Shown here: piece by piece, positions 6,701-14,835 of the stretch | Numbering within the stretch: position 1 is the first letter of the stretch | Layout: the number at the start of each line of letters is the position of its first letter | Assembly (NCBI GenBank): GCA_023451115.1 | Contig: JAEXFV010000147.1 | Span: 1-25,861 of the forward strand | Direction of reading: 5' to 3' | Length of the DNA: 25,861 nucleotides | Source: Bacillota bacterium | Lineage (GTDB): Bacteria > Bacillota > Clostridia > Christensenellales > CAG-138 | Position numbers and translations under genes: made by a program | Notes under the pieces: generated by a model | What the model was told of the DNA's origin: nothing | Databases searched by the model: none | Seen by the model: the letters and a program-made list of their open reading frames with translations, nothing else

Positions 6701-6717
6701 AGAGGTAGGGTACAATA

Positions 6718-7614
6718 ATGAAAGACGCAATCCACAAATATTTCCAAATAGGTACAATACAATGGATGTCATATCCAAGGCGCAACGTTTTGGATGCATT
6801 GAAAACAGTAGCAGCGGATGACTTTTTCGATGCCATAGAGATCACGAAATTTAACGATGATGCAACCAGAGATGCAGCAAAGGCTTTGCTGGAGCAGTCT
6901 CACCTTAAGGTTTGCTATGGCGCGCAGCCCCGCCTGCTTGGCCCAAAACTCAACCCAAATGATATTGATGAGGAAGGACGCAAGAAAGCCGAAGCAACTC
7001 TGCTGGAGGCAATTGACGAAGCGGAATATCTGGGAGCCAAAGGGATTGCGTTTCTTGCTGGCAAGTGGGAAGAGGCCACCAAGGACCAGGCTTATATTCA
7101 GCTGAAAAAAACCACTCGCACATTGTGCGACTATGCGGCCAGCAAGGGAATGATGATTGAACTGGAAGTATTTGATTATGATATGGATAAAGCTGCACTG
7201 ATTGGGCCGGCGCCCTATGCCGCAAAGTTTGCAGCCGATATGCGCACTACCTGCAATAATTTTGGCCTTATGGTAGACCTCTCCCATTTCCCTACTACTT
7301 ATGAAACAAGCCAATTTGTGATCCGCACCTTGCGCCCGTATATCACACATTTCCACATTGGAAATGCAGTGGTGAAAGAAGGATGCCAAGCATATGGCGA
7401 TCAGCACCCGCGGTTTGGCTTCCCCAATAGCGCAAACGATATACCGGAACTCCTGGATTTTTTCCGGGTGTTAAAGCAAGAAGGCTTTTTCAATGCCCAA
7501 GCGCCGTATGTGCTTTCTATTGAAGTAAAGCCCTGGGGGGACGAGGATGAAGACATTGTGGTTGCCAATACCAAGCGCGTTATTCGCCGCGCCTGGGCGT
7601 TGCTGGAAGACTAA
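6718..7614 (+). CDS. Sugar phosphate isomerase/epimerase family protein (xylose-isomerase-like TIM barrel)
   Basis: A 298-residue AP-endonuclease-2/xylose-isomerase-like TIM barrel. Probable divalent-metal ligands are all present: Glu150 (ELEVFD), Asp187 with His190 (VDLSHFP), His213 (HFHIGN) and Glu269 (SIEVKPW). The family covers hydroxypyruvate isomerase, tagatose/psicose epimerase and inosose dehydratase-type reactions. The downstream gene, 18 bases away, is a D-2-hydroxyacid dehydrogenase, so a hydroxypyruvate or sugar-acid substrate is plausible, but the specificity cannot be read. GAGAGG precedes the ATG. First gene of a two-gene operon ending at the terminator 8602-8648. Confidence 0.85.
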   Translation: MKDAIHKYFQIGTIQWMSYPRRNVLDALKTVAADDFFDAIEITKFNDDATRDAAKALLEQSHLKVCYGAQPRLLGPKLNPNDIDEEGRKKAEATLLEAIDEAEYLGAKGIAFLAGKWEEATKDQAYIQLKKTTRTLCDYAASKGMMIELEVFDYDMDKAALIGPAPYAAKFAADMRTTCNNFGLMVDLSHFPTTYETSQFVIRTLRPYITHFHIGNAVVKEGCQAYGDQHPRFGFPNSANDIPELLDFFRVLKQEGFFNAQAPYVLSIEVKPWGDEDEDIVVANTKRVIRRAWALLED

Positions 7615-7632
7615 CGAAGAAGGAGAGATATT

Positions 7633-8589
7633 ATGAAAATTGTAGTGCTGGATGGATATGCCGAAAACCCCGGGGATCTTTCCTGGAGCGAGCTTGAAAA
7701 ACTGGGGGAGTTAACCGTATATGACCGTACCCCGGAAGACAAAATCGTAGAACGCATTGGAGATGCCGATGTAGTATATACCAATAAGACCCCGCTCACC
7801 AAAGAAACCATAGATGCTTGCCCAAACTTGAAGTTCATCAGTTTACTTGCTACGGGTTATAACGTGGTAGATTATAATTATGCAAAGGAAAAAGGCATAC
7901 CGGTTACCAATGTCCCCACCTATGGTACTGCCTCTGTGGGCCAATTTGCGATTGCGCTGCTCTTGGAAATCTGTCACCATGTGGCCCATCACAGCGAGGC
8001 GGTATACCAGGGCCGCTGGGAAAACAATAAAGACTGGTGCTTCTGGGATTATCCCCTGATTGAGCTTGCGGGTAAGACTATGGGAATTATCGGGTTTGGC
8101 AGGATAGGGCAGACCACCGGAAAAATAGCTAAGGCACTGGGCATGAACGTGATTGCCTATGATAAATTCCCCAACGATTCGGGCAAAGCCATCGCGGAAT
8201 ATGTAGACCTGGATACGCTTTTGAAAAATTCCGATGTCATCGCATTGCATTGCCCGCTGTTTGCTGATAACCAGGGAATGATCAACGAGAAAACCATAGC
8301 GATGATGAAGGACGGCGTCATAATTCTCAATAACAGCCGGGGCCCATTGATCGTGGAACAGGATCTGGCCGATGCGCTTAATTCTGGGAAAGTATATGCT
8401 GCGGGGCTTGATGTGGTATCCTCTGAACCCATTAAGGGGGATAACCCGTTGCTGAAAGCGAAAAACTGCATCATCACCCCCCATATCAGCTGGGCGCCTA
8501 AAGAAAGCCGCCAGCGCATCATGGATGCGGCGGTGGCAAATCTTGCGGCATATATGGCCGGCAACCCGATCAATGTTGTAAACAAGTAA
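7633..8589 (+). CDS. D-2-hydroxyacid dehydrogenase (NAD-type, glycerate dehydrogenase / hydroxypyruvate reductase-like)
   Basis: A 318-residue enzyme of normal length. The Rossmann motif is GFGRIG (154-159), with Asp177 at the end of the second strand, which favours NAD(H). The catalytic triad is Arg236 (NNSRGPL), Glu265 (SSEP) and His284 (TPHISWAP); the HxxWAP form is typical of glycerate/hydroxypyruvate-glyoxylate reductases. It interconverts a 2-oxoacid and its D-2-hydroxyacid in the cytoplasm. AAGGAGAG lies about 7 bases before the ATG. With the isomerase-like partner it could process hydroxypyruvate or glyoxylate, matching the HOGA/AGT-like pair on the other side of the window (inference). 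Confidence 0.92.
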   Translation: MKIVVLDGYAENPGDLSWSELEKLGELTVYDRTPEDKIVERIGDADVVYTNKTPLTKETIDACPNLKFISLLATGYNVVDYNYAKEKGIPVTNVPTYGTASVGQFAIALLLEICHHVAHHSEAVYQGRWENNKDWCFWDYPLIELAGKTMGIIGFGRIGQTTGKIAKALGMNVIAYDKFPNDSGKAIAEYVDLDTLLKNSDVIALHCPLFADNQGMINEKTIAMMKDGVIILNNSRGPLIVEQDLADALNSGKVYAAGLDVVSSEPIKGDNPLLKAKNCIITPHISWAPKESRQRIMDAAVANLAAYMAGNPINVVNK

Positions 8590-8601
8590 GTTCGAGTATG
8601 G

Positions 8602-8648
8602 AGCATGCGCTGCTGAGCGATCGCTTAATAGCGCATGCTTTTATTTTT
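8602..8648 (+). terminator. Strong intrinsic terminator
   Basis: A 10-bp stem AGCATGCGCT/AGCGCATGCT (8602-8611 with 8630-8639) is followed by TTTATTTTT. The loop holds a second palindrome, AGCGATCGCT. It ends the isomerase/dehydrogenase operon and lies about 20 bases before the convergent IclR stop codon. Confidence 0.9.
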
Positions 8649-8669
8649 GCCCAAAAGCATCCGCTGAAC

Positions 8670-9482
8670 TTAGTCTCCTTTATATCCCAAATGATAGGAT
8701 ATTTCAGCCGATATGCGCTCAAGCATGGGCTGTTTCGCCGCAATAACGCTTTTTGACATTCTTGTGATAGGCCCGGTAACACTCATTCCAGCGATGATGT
8801 TGCCAGTATAATTCCTTAGAGGGTATGCGATGCAACGCACGCCAATCTCACATTCTTCATTATCCAACGCATATCCGTTTTTTCGGATGATGTCTAACTC
8901 TTGCATCAGCCTTGGCTTGGTGGTTATGGTGTTTTTTGTCAGGGCTTCCAGGCCTGCTTCGGATATAAACTGGTCCAGCTTTTCTTCAGAAAATGTGGCG
9001 AGCAGGAGCTTCCCGTTTCCCGTACAGTGCATTAGGCTGGTATTGCCGATTTGTTGGCTGCTCAGGAGTGTCTTGTTCTTCCCGGTAACAACGTCGATAT
9101 ATACCATTTTGAACTGCTGCTCAATTGAAATGCACGCAGATTCCCCAAAAGCTTCTGACAGTTGCTCAATATAGGGGTGGGTTATCTGGGCAATGTCTTG
9201 GTGGGCATTCAACATGTTGGCAATTCGGCTTATTTTATAAGTTAGGTAATATTGCTGTGTTTGAGGGTTTTGCGCTACATAGCCGCTGTTAATCAGAGAG
9301 GAGAGAAAGCGCAGGGCGGTACTTTGATTAAACCCCAGCCTTGACGCGATATCGGTAAGCCGCATAGGGCCACCCTGGATTGCAAGCAGCTCGATGACAG
9401 ACAGAGCTTTTTCCGTTGAACGATTAAACGTACTGGGCTCACCCTCTTTGCGTGTACGTGACATTGCTTTAAAACGCTCCAT
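8670..9482 (-). CDS. IclR-family transcriptional regulator
   Basis: Up to 270 residues. Residues about 22-80 form the winged helix (STEKALSVIELLA, LGFNQSTALRFLSSL, wing QQYYLTYKI); about 95-265 form the GAF-like effector domain (ESACISIEQ, GNGKLLLA, CEIGVRCIAYPL, AGMSVTGP). The start is uncertain: ATG 9482 has no ribosome binding site, while ATG 9464 has GGAG 12 bases upstream. An AT-rich -10-like TATATT right before 9482 would leave little leader for the first, so 9464 may be real. It diverges from the molybdenum hydroxylase operon, which is its likely target. IclR proteins commonly control aromatic, glyoxylate or allantoin catabolism. A dyad GATAG-T-CTATC (9494-9504) sits in its own promoter region and may be autoregulatory. 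Confidence 0.92.
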   Translation of the reverse strand: MERFKAMSRTRKEGEPSTFNRSTEKALSVIELLAIQGGPMRLTDIASRLGFNQSTALRFLSSLINSGYVAQNPQTQQYYLTYKISRIANMLNAHQDIAQITHPYIEQLSEAFGESACISIEQQFKMVYIDVVTGKNKTLLSSQQIGNTSLMHCTGNGKLLLATFSEEKLDQFISEAGLEALTKNTITTKPRLMQELDIIRKNGYALDNEECEIGVRCIAYPLRNYTGNIIAGMSVTGPITRMSKSVIAAKQPMLERISAEISYHLGYKGD

Positions 9483-9493
9483 TTTTTAATATA

Positions 9494-9504
9494 GATAGTC
9501 TATC
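9494..9504. promoter_or_regulatory. Short dyad GATAG-T-CTATC in the IclR promoter
   Basis: An 11-base odd palindrome beginning 12 bases upstream of the IclR ATG at 9482. A related TATAGAC occurs at 9595-9601 in front of the divergent operon. Candidate IclR site, weak. Confidence 0.3.
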
Positions 9505-9682
9505 AGGAAACAGGGTTGATTGCAATTGAGAAGGCGCTAAGCGATTGGGAAAGCGCATGGATAATTCAAAATATTGTAAAAGGAGCCCATTCAGTATAGA
9601 CATATTTGTTCTCCATGTTATTGCTGGATCTCATATTGCATTTTAAAATAAAAGAAACAACTCGGTTTGGAGGGTAAAGGAT

Positions 9683-9979
9683 ATGAAATGGGCATTTATC
9701 TATTGTGGAATAGGGTGTTCAGCGGATCTCCACCACACGGAGCTGACTTATAGGGATGGTAACAGAAATTTACACGTTTATGGCGTAAGCTCCATTGATG
9801 AGGGATGTGCTCTGGCAAAACGGCTTGTTGACGAAGGGTTCCTTTTATTGGAGCTATGCGGAGGGTTTGGCGAAGAGGGTTGCCGCAAGGTAATTGCCGC
9901 TACAAATAACAAGGTTTTGGTTGGTTACATCGCCTACTTGCCAGAAAATGAAGACAGGCGCGCGCTATTACCCCAATAA
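9683..9979 (+). CDS. Small conserved protein, probably DUF6506 family
   Basis: A 98-residue soluble protein. The pattern GVSSIDEGCALAKRLVDEG followed by LLLELCGGFGEEGC resembles what I remember of the uncharacterised DUF6506 family (about 100 residues, with a conserved ELCGGFG). No membrane segment or known catalytic motif is seen; Cys59 next to GGFG is notable. GGAGGG lies about 10 bases before the ATG. It is the first gene of the molybdenum hydroxylase operon, 12 bases before the FAD subunit gene, so a role in that pathway (small-molecule binding or a minor enzyme) is likely but unproven. Confidence 0.65.
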   Translation: MKWAFIYCGIGCSADLHHTELTYRDGNRNLHVYGVSSIDEGCALAKRLVDEGFLLLELCGGFGEEGCRKVIAATNNKVLVGYIAYLPENEDRRALLPQ

Positions 9980-9991
9980 TGGAGAAGCGGT

Positions 9992-10855
9992 ATGCAGGAA
10001 ATATTTGATTATCAATTGGTAACGTCTGTTGAGGACGCATTGGAATTGATGCAAACGCGCGAGGGCACTCCTTTGCTTTATGCGGGAGGAACCGATATTC
10101 TTGTTAAATTAAGAGCCAATAAACTTGCCACTTCGGTTTTAATAGATATCAAAGGTATCCAGGAACTAAATACAATTTGCGAGAGGGATGATGAGATATT
10201 ACTCGGTGCCGCTGTTACCCATAGCGAATTGCAAAATAGTGAAATCATTGAAAAATGGTATCCTTCCTTTTGCCAGGGAGTTCGTCAGATCGGCAGCGTT
10301 CCTATCCGCAACAAAGCGACATTGGGTGGAAACATACAAAATGCCTCCCCCGCAGCGGACGGTGCGATTGTGGCCTTTGCTTTGGACGGCATGGTGGAGG
10401 CGTGTTCACCAAATAAACGCCGCCGCATTCCGCTCAATTCTTTTTTTATCGCACCAGGCAAAACCAGGCTGGATGCAATGGAAATCATCACAACCATTGT
10501 GCTTCCAAAACGGAAATGGGATGTTCAAAACTTTTTCAAGATAGGTAAGCGCAATGCGCTTGCTATTTCGGTGGTGAATGGAGTGGTAGCGCTTCAATTT
10601 GATGCAGAGGATACCATATCCGATTGTCGTATAGCGTTAGGCGCAGTTGCGGCCACCCCAATACGGGTTGAAAAAGCTGAAAACATGTTAATAGGCGCCA
10701 AGCTTGATGACCAGCTGATCCAACGAGTTGCGAAATGCGTTACAGCCGAGGTTTCCCCCATTTCCGATATTCGTGCCAGCGCCGAATATCGGGCGTATAT
10801 GGCTGGCACATGTGTAAAAAAACAGCTTCAGGATTTTAGGAGAAACAGAACATGA
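9992..10855 (+). CDS. FAD-binding subunit of a xanthine dehydrogenase-family molybdenum hydroxylase (CoxM/XdhB-like)
   Basis: A 287-residue FAD subunit. The two flavin-binding segments are AGGTD (31-35) and TLGGNIQNASPAAD (110-123). A C-terminal CO-dehydrogenase flavoprotein domain follows (ISDCRIALGAVAATPIR). It passes electrons from the 2Fe-2S clusters to an acceptor. In this class NAD or another carrier may be used, and the Isf flavoprotein later in the operon is a candidate partner. Its stop overlaps the start of the 2Fe-2S subunit gene by four bases (ATGA), indicating translational coupling. Substrate specificity lies in the large subunit, not here. Confidence 0.93.
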   Translation: MQEIFDYQLVTSVEDALELMQTREGTPLLYAGGTDILVKLRANKLATSVLIDIKGIQELNTICERDDEILLGAAVTHSELQNSEIIEKWYPSFCQGVRQIGSVPIRNKATLGGNIQNASPAADGAIVAFALDGMVEACSPNKRRRIPLNSFFIAPGKTRLDAMEIITTIVLPKRKWDVQNFFKIGKRNALAISVVNGVVALQFDAEDTISDCRIALGAVAATPIRVEKAENMLIGAKLDDQLIQRVAKCVTAEVSPISDIRASAEYRAYMAGTCVKKQLQDFRRNRT

Positions 10856-11322
10856 GCGTTTCCTTTATTCTTAACGATAAGCCTGTGGTATCGCATATGC
10901 CCCTTAACACCACGTTGCTGGAAGTGCTCCGTGAAGAGATGGGGATGTATAGCGTCAAAAAAGGGTGTGAGGCCGGTGAATGCGGCGCTTGTACGGTATT
11001 GCTCAATGGGGTTAATATTAACTCCTGCATGATGCTGATAGGCGAAGTGGATGGAAAGAGAATCACTACGGTTGAAGGCCTTGAGAAAAATGGCGAGCTG
11101 GATCCCATACAACTGGCGTTTGCTCAATGCGGCGCTGTCCAGTGCGGATATTGTACGCCGGGGATGATTTTAGCGGTAAAAGGCCTGCTAAATCGCACGC
11201 CGTATCCCTCCCGTGAACAAATAAAGGAAGGGATTTCCGGCAATATATGCCGGTGTACGGGCTATGAACAGATCATTGAAGCAGTGGAATTGGCTGTAAA
11301 ATGGATGGTTGAACATGAATAA
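10852..11322 (+). CDS. 2Fe-2S subunit of the molybdenum hydroxylase (CoxS/XdhC-like)
   Basis: A 156-residue electron-transfer subunit with both expected clusters. The ferredoxin-type cluster is bound by Cys39, Cys44, Cys47 and Cys59 (GCEAGECGAC). The helical-domain cluster is bound by Cys98, Cys101, Cys133 and Cys135 (CGYC and CRC). It relays electrons from the molybdenum site to FAD. It overlaps the upstream gene by four bases and the downstream gene by eight. All cluster cysteines are intact, so the enzyme is probably functional. Confidence 0.95.
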   Translation: MSVSFILNDKPVVSHMPLNTTLLEVLREEMGMYSVKKGCEAGECGACTVLLNGVNINSCMMLIGEVDGKRITTVEGLEKNGELDPIQLAFAQCGAVQCGYCTPGMILAVKGLLNRTPYPSREQIKEGISGNICRCTGYEQIIEAVELAVKWMVEHE

Positions 11323-13552
11323 AATGGATTTTGAAGCCTTTCGGGGTGATGTCCTGGCCAAAGTGACAGGAAAAGCAAGATATAGCGGCGATGTGCACAT
11401 GGAAGGAATGCTGCATGCAAAAGCAGTCAGGCTGCCGGTGCCGCGGGCAAAAATTATCCAGATTGATACTTCAAAAGCAGAAGAAGTAGCCGGTGTAGCC
11501 CGGGTAATAACCAGGGCGGATATTTGCGGGCCCAACAATAGCGGCCGGGTGGGCAACCATGTTTTTGACCAGCCCATCCTGGTGGGCGTGGGGGAGAACA
11601 CGGAAAATATGGGGGATGCCGTGGCGCTTGTTGTGGCTGATAGCGAGGATATTGCGGCGCGGGCTGCGAATTTGGTGAAAATAAAATTTGAAGAACTCCC
11701 CGCCATACATACCTGGCAGGAGGCCGTTGCGGCTGGACGGGCGCCGGCATGTAGCCGGAACATCATAAAAGGCGATGTTGCCATGGGCTTTGCTGCTGCT
11801 GATGTGATAATAGAAGATAACTATTTTACCCCGCTTGCTGAGCATGCTTATATTGAACCAGAGGCCGGCCTTGCCTATATGGATGAAGACGGCAGATTAA
11901 ATATACGTGTTGGAACACAAGCGGTAAGGCAACAGATGTCCATGGTATGCGAGGCGCTTGGTTTACCCTATGATAAAGTGCGGATTTATACCCCGTATAT
12001 AGGGGGCGGCTTTGGCGGAAAGCATAGCATGACGGTGCATGTGCATCTTGGGTTGCTTGCCATGTTGATGAACCGGCCGGTTCGTATGGTCTGGAGCAGG
12101 GAGGAATCCGTTTGCTTCAGCTGTAAAAAGCAGTCTTTCGATACAAAAGTGAAGCTTGGCCTGGATAAGGAGGGGCATATTACTGCATTTCAGGCTGAAA
12201 TAAATGGCCCCACCTCTCCCTATACAGGGAAGAGCCTTGGCCGGTTATCCAATTTTATGAATTTCATGTTGGGACCCTATCGCCATCCTAATCTGGAAAT
12301 TAAGGGCCAAATGTTCAATACCACTGTTATGGAAATAGGGGCGTTCAGAGGAGTTGCAGGGCCAGACGGAAGTTTTGTAATAGAAACGTTGATGAACAAA
12401 GCGGCAAAAGTTTTGGGTATCTCTCCGCTGGAAATAAGAAAGCGCAACTGGTTTAAGACAAATCAGGATATTGCCGGCCAGTTTAACGGATGCCTGGCAC
12501 GCAATTTTTCAAAAGAGTTATTCCTGGAAGAAACGCTTGGCGCTGCTTTAGAGGAAGCGGGCGTGCTCAAAGCAGAAGAAGGCAAATTAACGGGGCGCGG
12601 CTTTGCTTGTGCAATGCCCAGTTATGCGGGATACAATTCTGACAATCAGTGCAATACCAAAGCCATGCTCACAATGAATTTGGATGGCACGTTTACTGCC
12701 CGCCTGAGCTTTCCCGAATTAGGTCAGGGGATTACTGCAATGGCAGAGGCGCTAATCAAAAAAGAGCTGGGCGCAAGTGCGCAAGAAGTATCCATATTGC
12801 TTAGCGACAGTGATAAAACCCCCATAGGCGGAGAACTTGGATTTTCTTTGGCAACAGTTAATGCAGGCGCAGCCTTGTTGGATGCATGCATAAACATGAA
12901 AAAGGAAATGGCAAAGGTTGCAGGGATGTGCCTGAGCATGGAGCCTGCACTCATTACATATTTGCCGCAGGAAAAAGCGTTTGCCGATCAAGCTGGCCAA
13001 ATTGTGCTGAATTGGGATGCGTTTAAAAAGTACTGTTTTGTGCGCGTAATCAATCCAACCGTAATCGGGCATGTGGACACACGGCTTGAGAATCGGAATG
13101 AATATGCAGTTACCCCTGTAGCCTGCGTTGCGGATGTTGCGGTAGACGAGGAAACAGGTGAGCTTCAGGTGCGGCAGTTGATCCAATGTCATGATATTGG
13201 GAAGGTGATACATTATGCAAGCGCCAGGGGCCAACTGCTTGGCGCAAGCGTGATGGCCATGGGCACTACCCTAATGGAAGAATATCTTTGCAGGGAGGGA
13301 AAATCGTTGACACCGTCTTTGGCGGAATACCTGATCCCAACCGCAATGGATATACCAGGTGTGAGCAAGGCCCTGTTTTTGGAAAACAACCCTTCTAGCA
13401 TAGGGCCGTATGGGGCCAAAGGGCTGGGTGAGCACGGTATGTATACGGTCAATGCCGCAATAGCAAATGCGATTGCCCAGGCAACGGGCAAATTTATTAC
13501 GCAACAACCGATAACGTCTGAAAAAATACTCAAAGCGCTTGGAAAAATCTAA
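11315..13552 (+). CDS. Molybdopterin-binding large subunit of a xanthine dehydrogenase-family hydroxylase
   Basis: A 745-residue catalytic subunit (family about 750-800). It contains the Mo-pterin motif GGGFGGK (230-236), the GAFRG segment (342-346, the FRG arginine region), the AEHAYIEPE segment near 175-185, and the base-catalyst glutamate Glu706 in GAKGLGEHG. The enzyme hydroxylates a carbon next to nitrogen in purines, nicotinate, pyrimidines or similar compounds, or an aldehyde. The CO-dehydrogenase active-site loop is not seen. Start at ATG 11315 is preferred over TTG 11309; it overlaps the 2Fe-2S gene by 8 bases. No XdhC/CoxF-type maturation gene or Mo-cofactor gene is in the window, so maturation must come from elsewhere. 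Substrate unknown; regulators and neighbours suggest a catabolic N-heterocycle role. Confidence 0.93.
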   Translation: MNKMDFEAFRGDVLAKVTGKARYSGDVHMEGMLHAKAVRLPVPRAKIIQIDTSKAEEVAGVARVITRADICGPNNSGRVGNHVFDQPILVGVGENTENMGDAVALVVADSEDIAARAANLVKIKFEELPAIHTWQEAVAAGRAPACSRNIIKGDVAMGFAAADVIIEDNYFTPLAEHAYIEPEAGLAYMDEDGRLNIRVGTQAVRQQMSMVCEALGLPYDKVRIYTPYIGGGFGGKHSMTVHVHLGLLAMLMNRPVRMVWSREESVCFSCKKQSFDTKVKLGLDKEGHITAFQAEINGPTSPYTGKSLGRLSNFMNFMLGPYRHPNLEIKGQMFNTTVMEIGAFRGVAGPDGSFVIETLMNKAAKVLGISPLEIRKRNWFKTNQDIAGQFNGCLARNFSKELFLEETLGAALEEAGVLKAEEGKLTGRGFACAMPSYAGYNSDNQCNTKAMLTMNLDGTFTARLSFPELGQGITAMAEALIKKELGASAQEVSILLSDSDKTPIGGELGFSLATVNAGAALLDACINMKKEMAKVAGMCLSMEPALITYLPQEKAFADQAGQIVLNWDAFKKYCFVRVINPTVIGHVDTRLENRNEYAVTPVACVADVAVDEETGELQVRQLIQCHDIGKVIHYASARGQLLGASVMAMGTTLMEEYLCREGKSLTPSLAEYLIPTAMDIPGVSKALFLENNPSSIGPYGAKGLGEHGMYTVNAAIANAIAQATGKFITQQPITSEKILKALGKI

Positions 13553-13585
13553 AGTGTAACAAAAGGAAAGGACAGAGAATATAAA

Positions 13586-14767
13586 ATGGAAATTTGTCGG
13601 GCAGAGCGTATGCAACAAATAAAGCCTTCGCCTATCAGAAAAATACTGGATAAAGCAAAACAAATGCAAAAAGAAGGGCGCAGTATCATTCATTTGGAAA
13701 TAGGAGAGCCTGATTTTGATACACCCCAGCCAATCGTAAAAGAAGCGGCTCATTTTATGCAGGCGGGCGAAACACATTATACGCCCAACAGGGGGGTGCC
13801 AGAACTTTTGGAGGCCATAAGCGTTCATCAGAAGGAAAAAAACGATATATATTACAACCCAAAGGAAGAAATTATTGTGACTGCTGGTGTTGCGGAAGCA
13901 ATATTTGATACCGTATTTGCATATATCAATCCCGGAGATGAGGTGTTGGGATTTACCCCTGCATTCATAAATTATGCCACAGATGTAACCATGGCAGGCG
14001 GAACTTTTATTCCGATTCCTTTGAAAGAAGAAAACGGCTATCAGCCGGATTGCAAAGCGCTGGAAGAAAAAATTACCCACCGAACCAGGATGCTCATAAT
14101 TTGCAACCCCTGCAATCCCAGCGGCGCAGTATTTAGCAAGGACAGCCTGCAGCAGATAGCCGATATCGCGATACGCCATAACTTGATTATCATCAGCGAT
14201 GAAATATACGATGAAATTATTTATAATGGCGCCAAGTCTACCTCTATTGCGGCGCTTCCCGGTATGAAGGAAAGAACCGTAGTTATGAATGGATTTTCCA
14301 AGGTATATGCTATGACCGGATGGCGCATCGGATACCTTGCAACCCATCAGTCCCTCATGGGCCCGATTTTGCTGGTGCACCAGTATTTAACCACCTGCCT
14401 GCCTGCCTTTACCCAAAAAGCGCTGGCGAAAAAAATGCAGGATCCGGAAACAAAAGCCATTGTTGAGGATATGGTACATGTGTTTCAAACCCGGCGTGAT
14501 ATCCTGGTGGAACTGTTGCGGAAGATACCTCAGGTTCGGTTCCGTGTACCGGATGGCGCATTTTATCTATTGCTGAACATATCTGGCACTGGACTTGACG
14601 GGGAAACCTTTGCAACCCGGCTCTTGGAAGAGCAGGGGGTCGCGGTGGTTCCAGCAGTGGCTTTTGGCGACGATTATCGGGATTATGTAAGGATTTCCTA
14701 TGCAAATTCTGAAGAAATGATAATCGAAGGAATGAAGCGCATGGAGGAGTTTATAGGTTCACTGTGA
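13586..14767 (+). CDS. Class I/II pyridoxal-phosphate aminotransferase (AspB-like)
   Basis: A 393-residue fold-type I aminotransferase. Key residues: Asn177 (NPCNPSG), Asp205 and Tyr208 (SDEIYDE), Schiff-base Lys239 (NGFSK), Arg247 (TGWRIGY) and the C-terminal substrate arginine in YVRISYA. It transfers an amino group between an amino acid and a 2-oxoacid; the subgroup includes aspartate, alanine and aromatic aminotransferases. It lies 33 bases after the Mo hydroxylase large subunit, without a terminator between them, so it is in the same operon and probably handles an amino or oxo acid from the pathway. The ribosome binding site is weak (AAAGGA about 15 bases away). ATG 13610 is a possible later start, but the longer form matches the family N-terminus. 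Confidence 0.92.
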   Translation: MEICRAERMQQIKPSPIRKILDKAKQMQKEGRSIIHLEIGEPDFDTPQPIVKEAAHFMQAGETHYTPNRGVPELLEAISVHQKEKNDIYYNPKEEIIVTAGVAEAIFDTVFAYINPGDEVLGFTPAFINYATDVTMAGGTFIPIPLKEENGYQPDCKALEEKITHRTRMLIICNPCNPSGAVFSKDSLQQIADIAIRHNLIIISDEIYDEIIYNGAKSTSIAALPGMKERTVVMNGFSKVYAMTGWRIGYLATHQSLMGPILLVHQYLTTCLPAFTQKALAKKMQDPETKAIVEDMVHVFQTRRDILVELLRKIPQVRFRVPDGAFYLLLNISGTGLDGETFATRLLEEQGVAVVPAVAFGDDYRDYVRISYANSEEMIIEGMKRMEEFIGSL

Positions 14768-14835
14768 CATCAAAAGCAACAGCGGAGTGAATATTTCGCA
14801 CAACAGCCGAAATTTACTGCTGGAAAGGAGAAACG

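Larger units (their letters stand above)
6215..6717. other. Decayed intergenic stretch, about 500 bases, with relic coding traces
   Basis: No intact gene is supported. The 13-base string TCAACAAGGAGCA occurs at 6301-6313 and 6657-6669, each preceded by a CTTCAG element, suggesting two degenerate copies of one ancestral sequence. The DNA becomes AT-rich around 6400-6490, where a possible promoter lies, followed by GGGAGGGATGCA and an eight-codon frame at 6502. The stretch looks like the remains of deleted genes. Confidence 0.5.

Noticed and set aside
11315..13552. Naming the Mo hydroxylase as CO dehydrogenase or xanthine dehydrogenase
   Set aside because: The CO dehydrogenase active-site loop was not found, and nothing in the sequence alone fixes purine specificity.
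13271..14380. A 369-codon minus-strand frame
   Set aside because: Antisense across the end of the Mo large subunit and the aminotransferase; rich in Cys, Tyr and His with no motif, a typical shadow.
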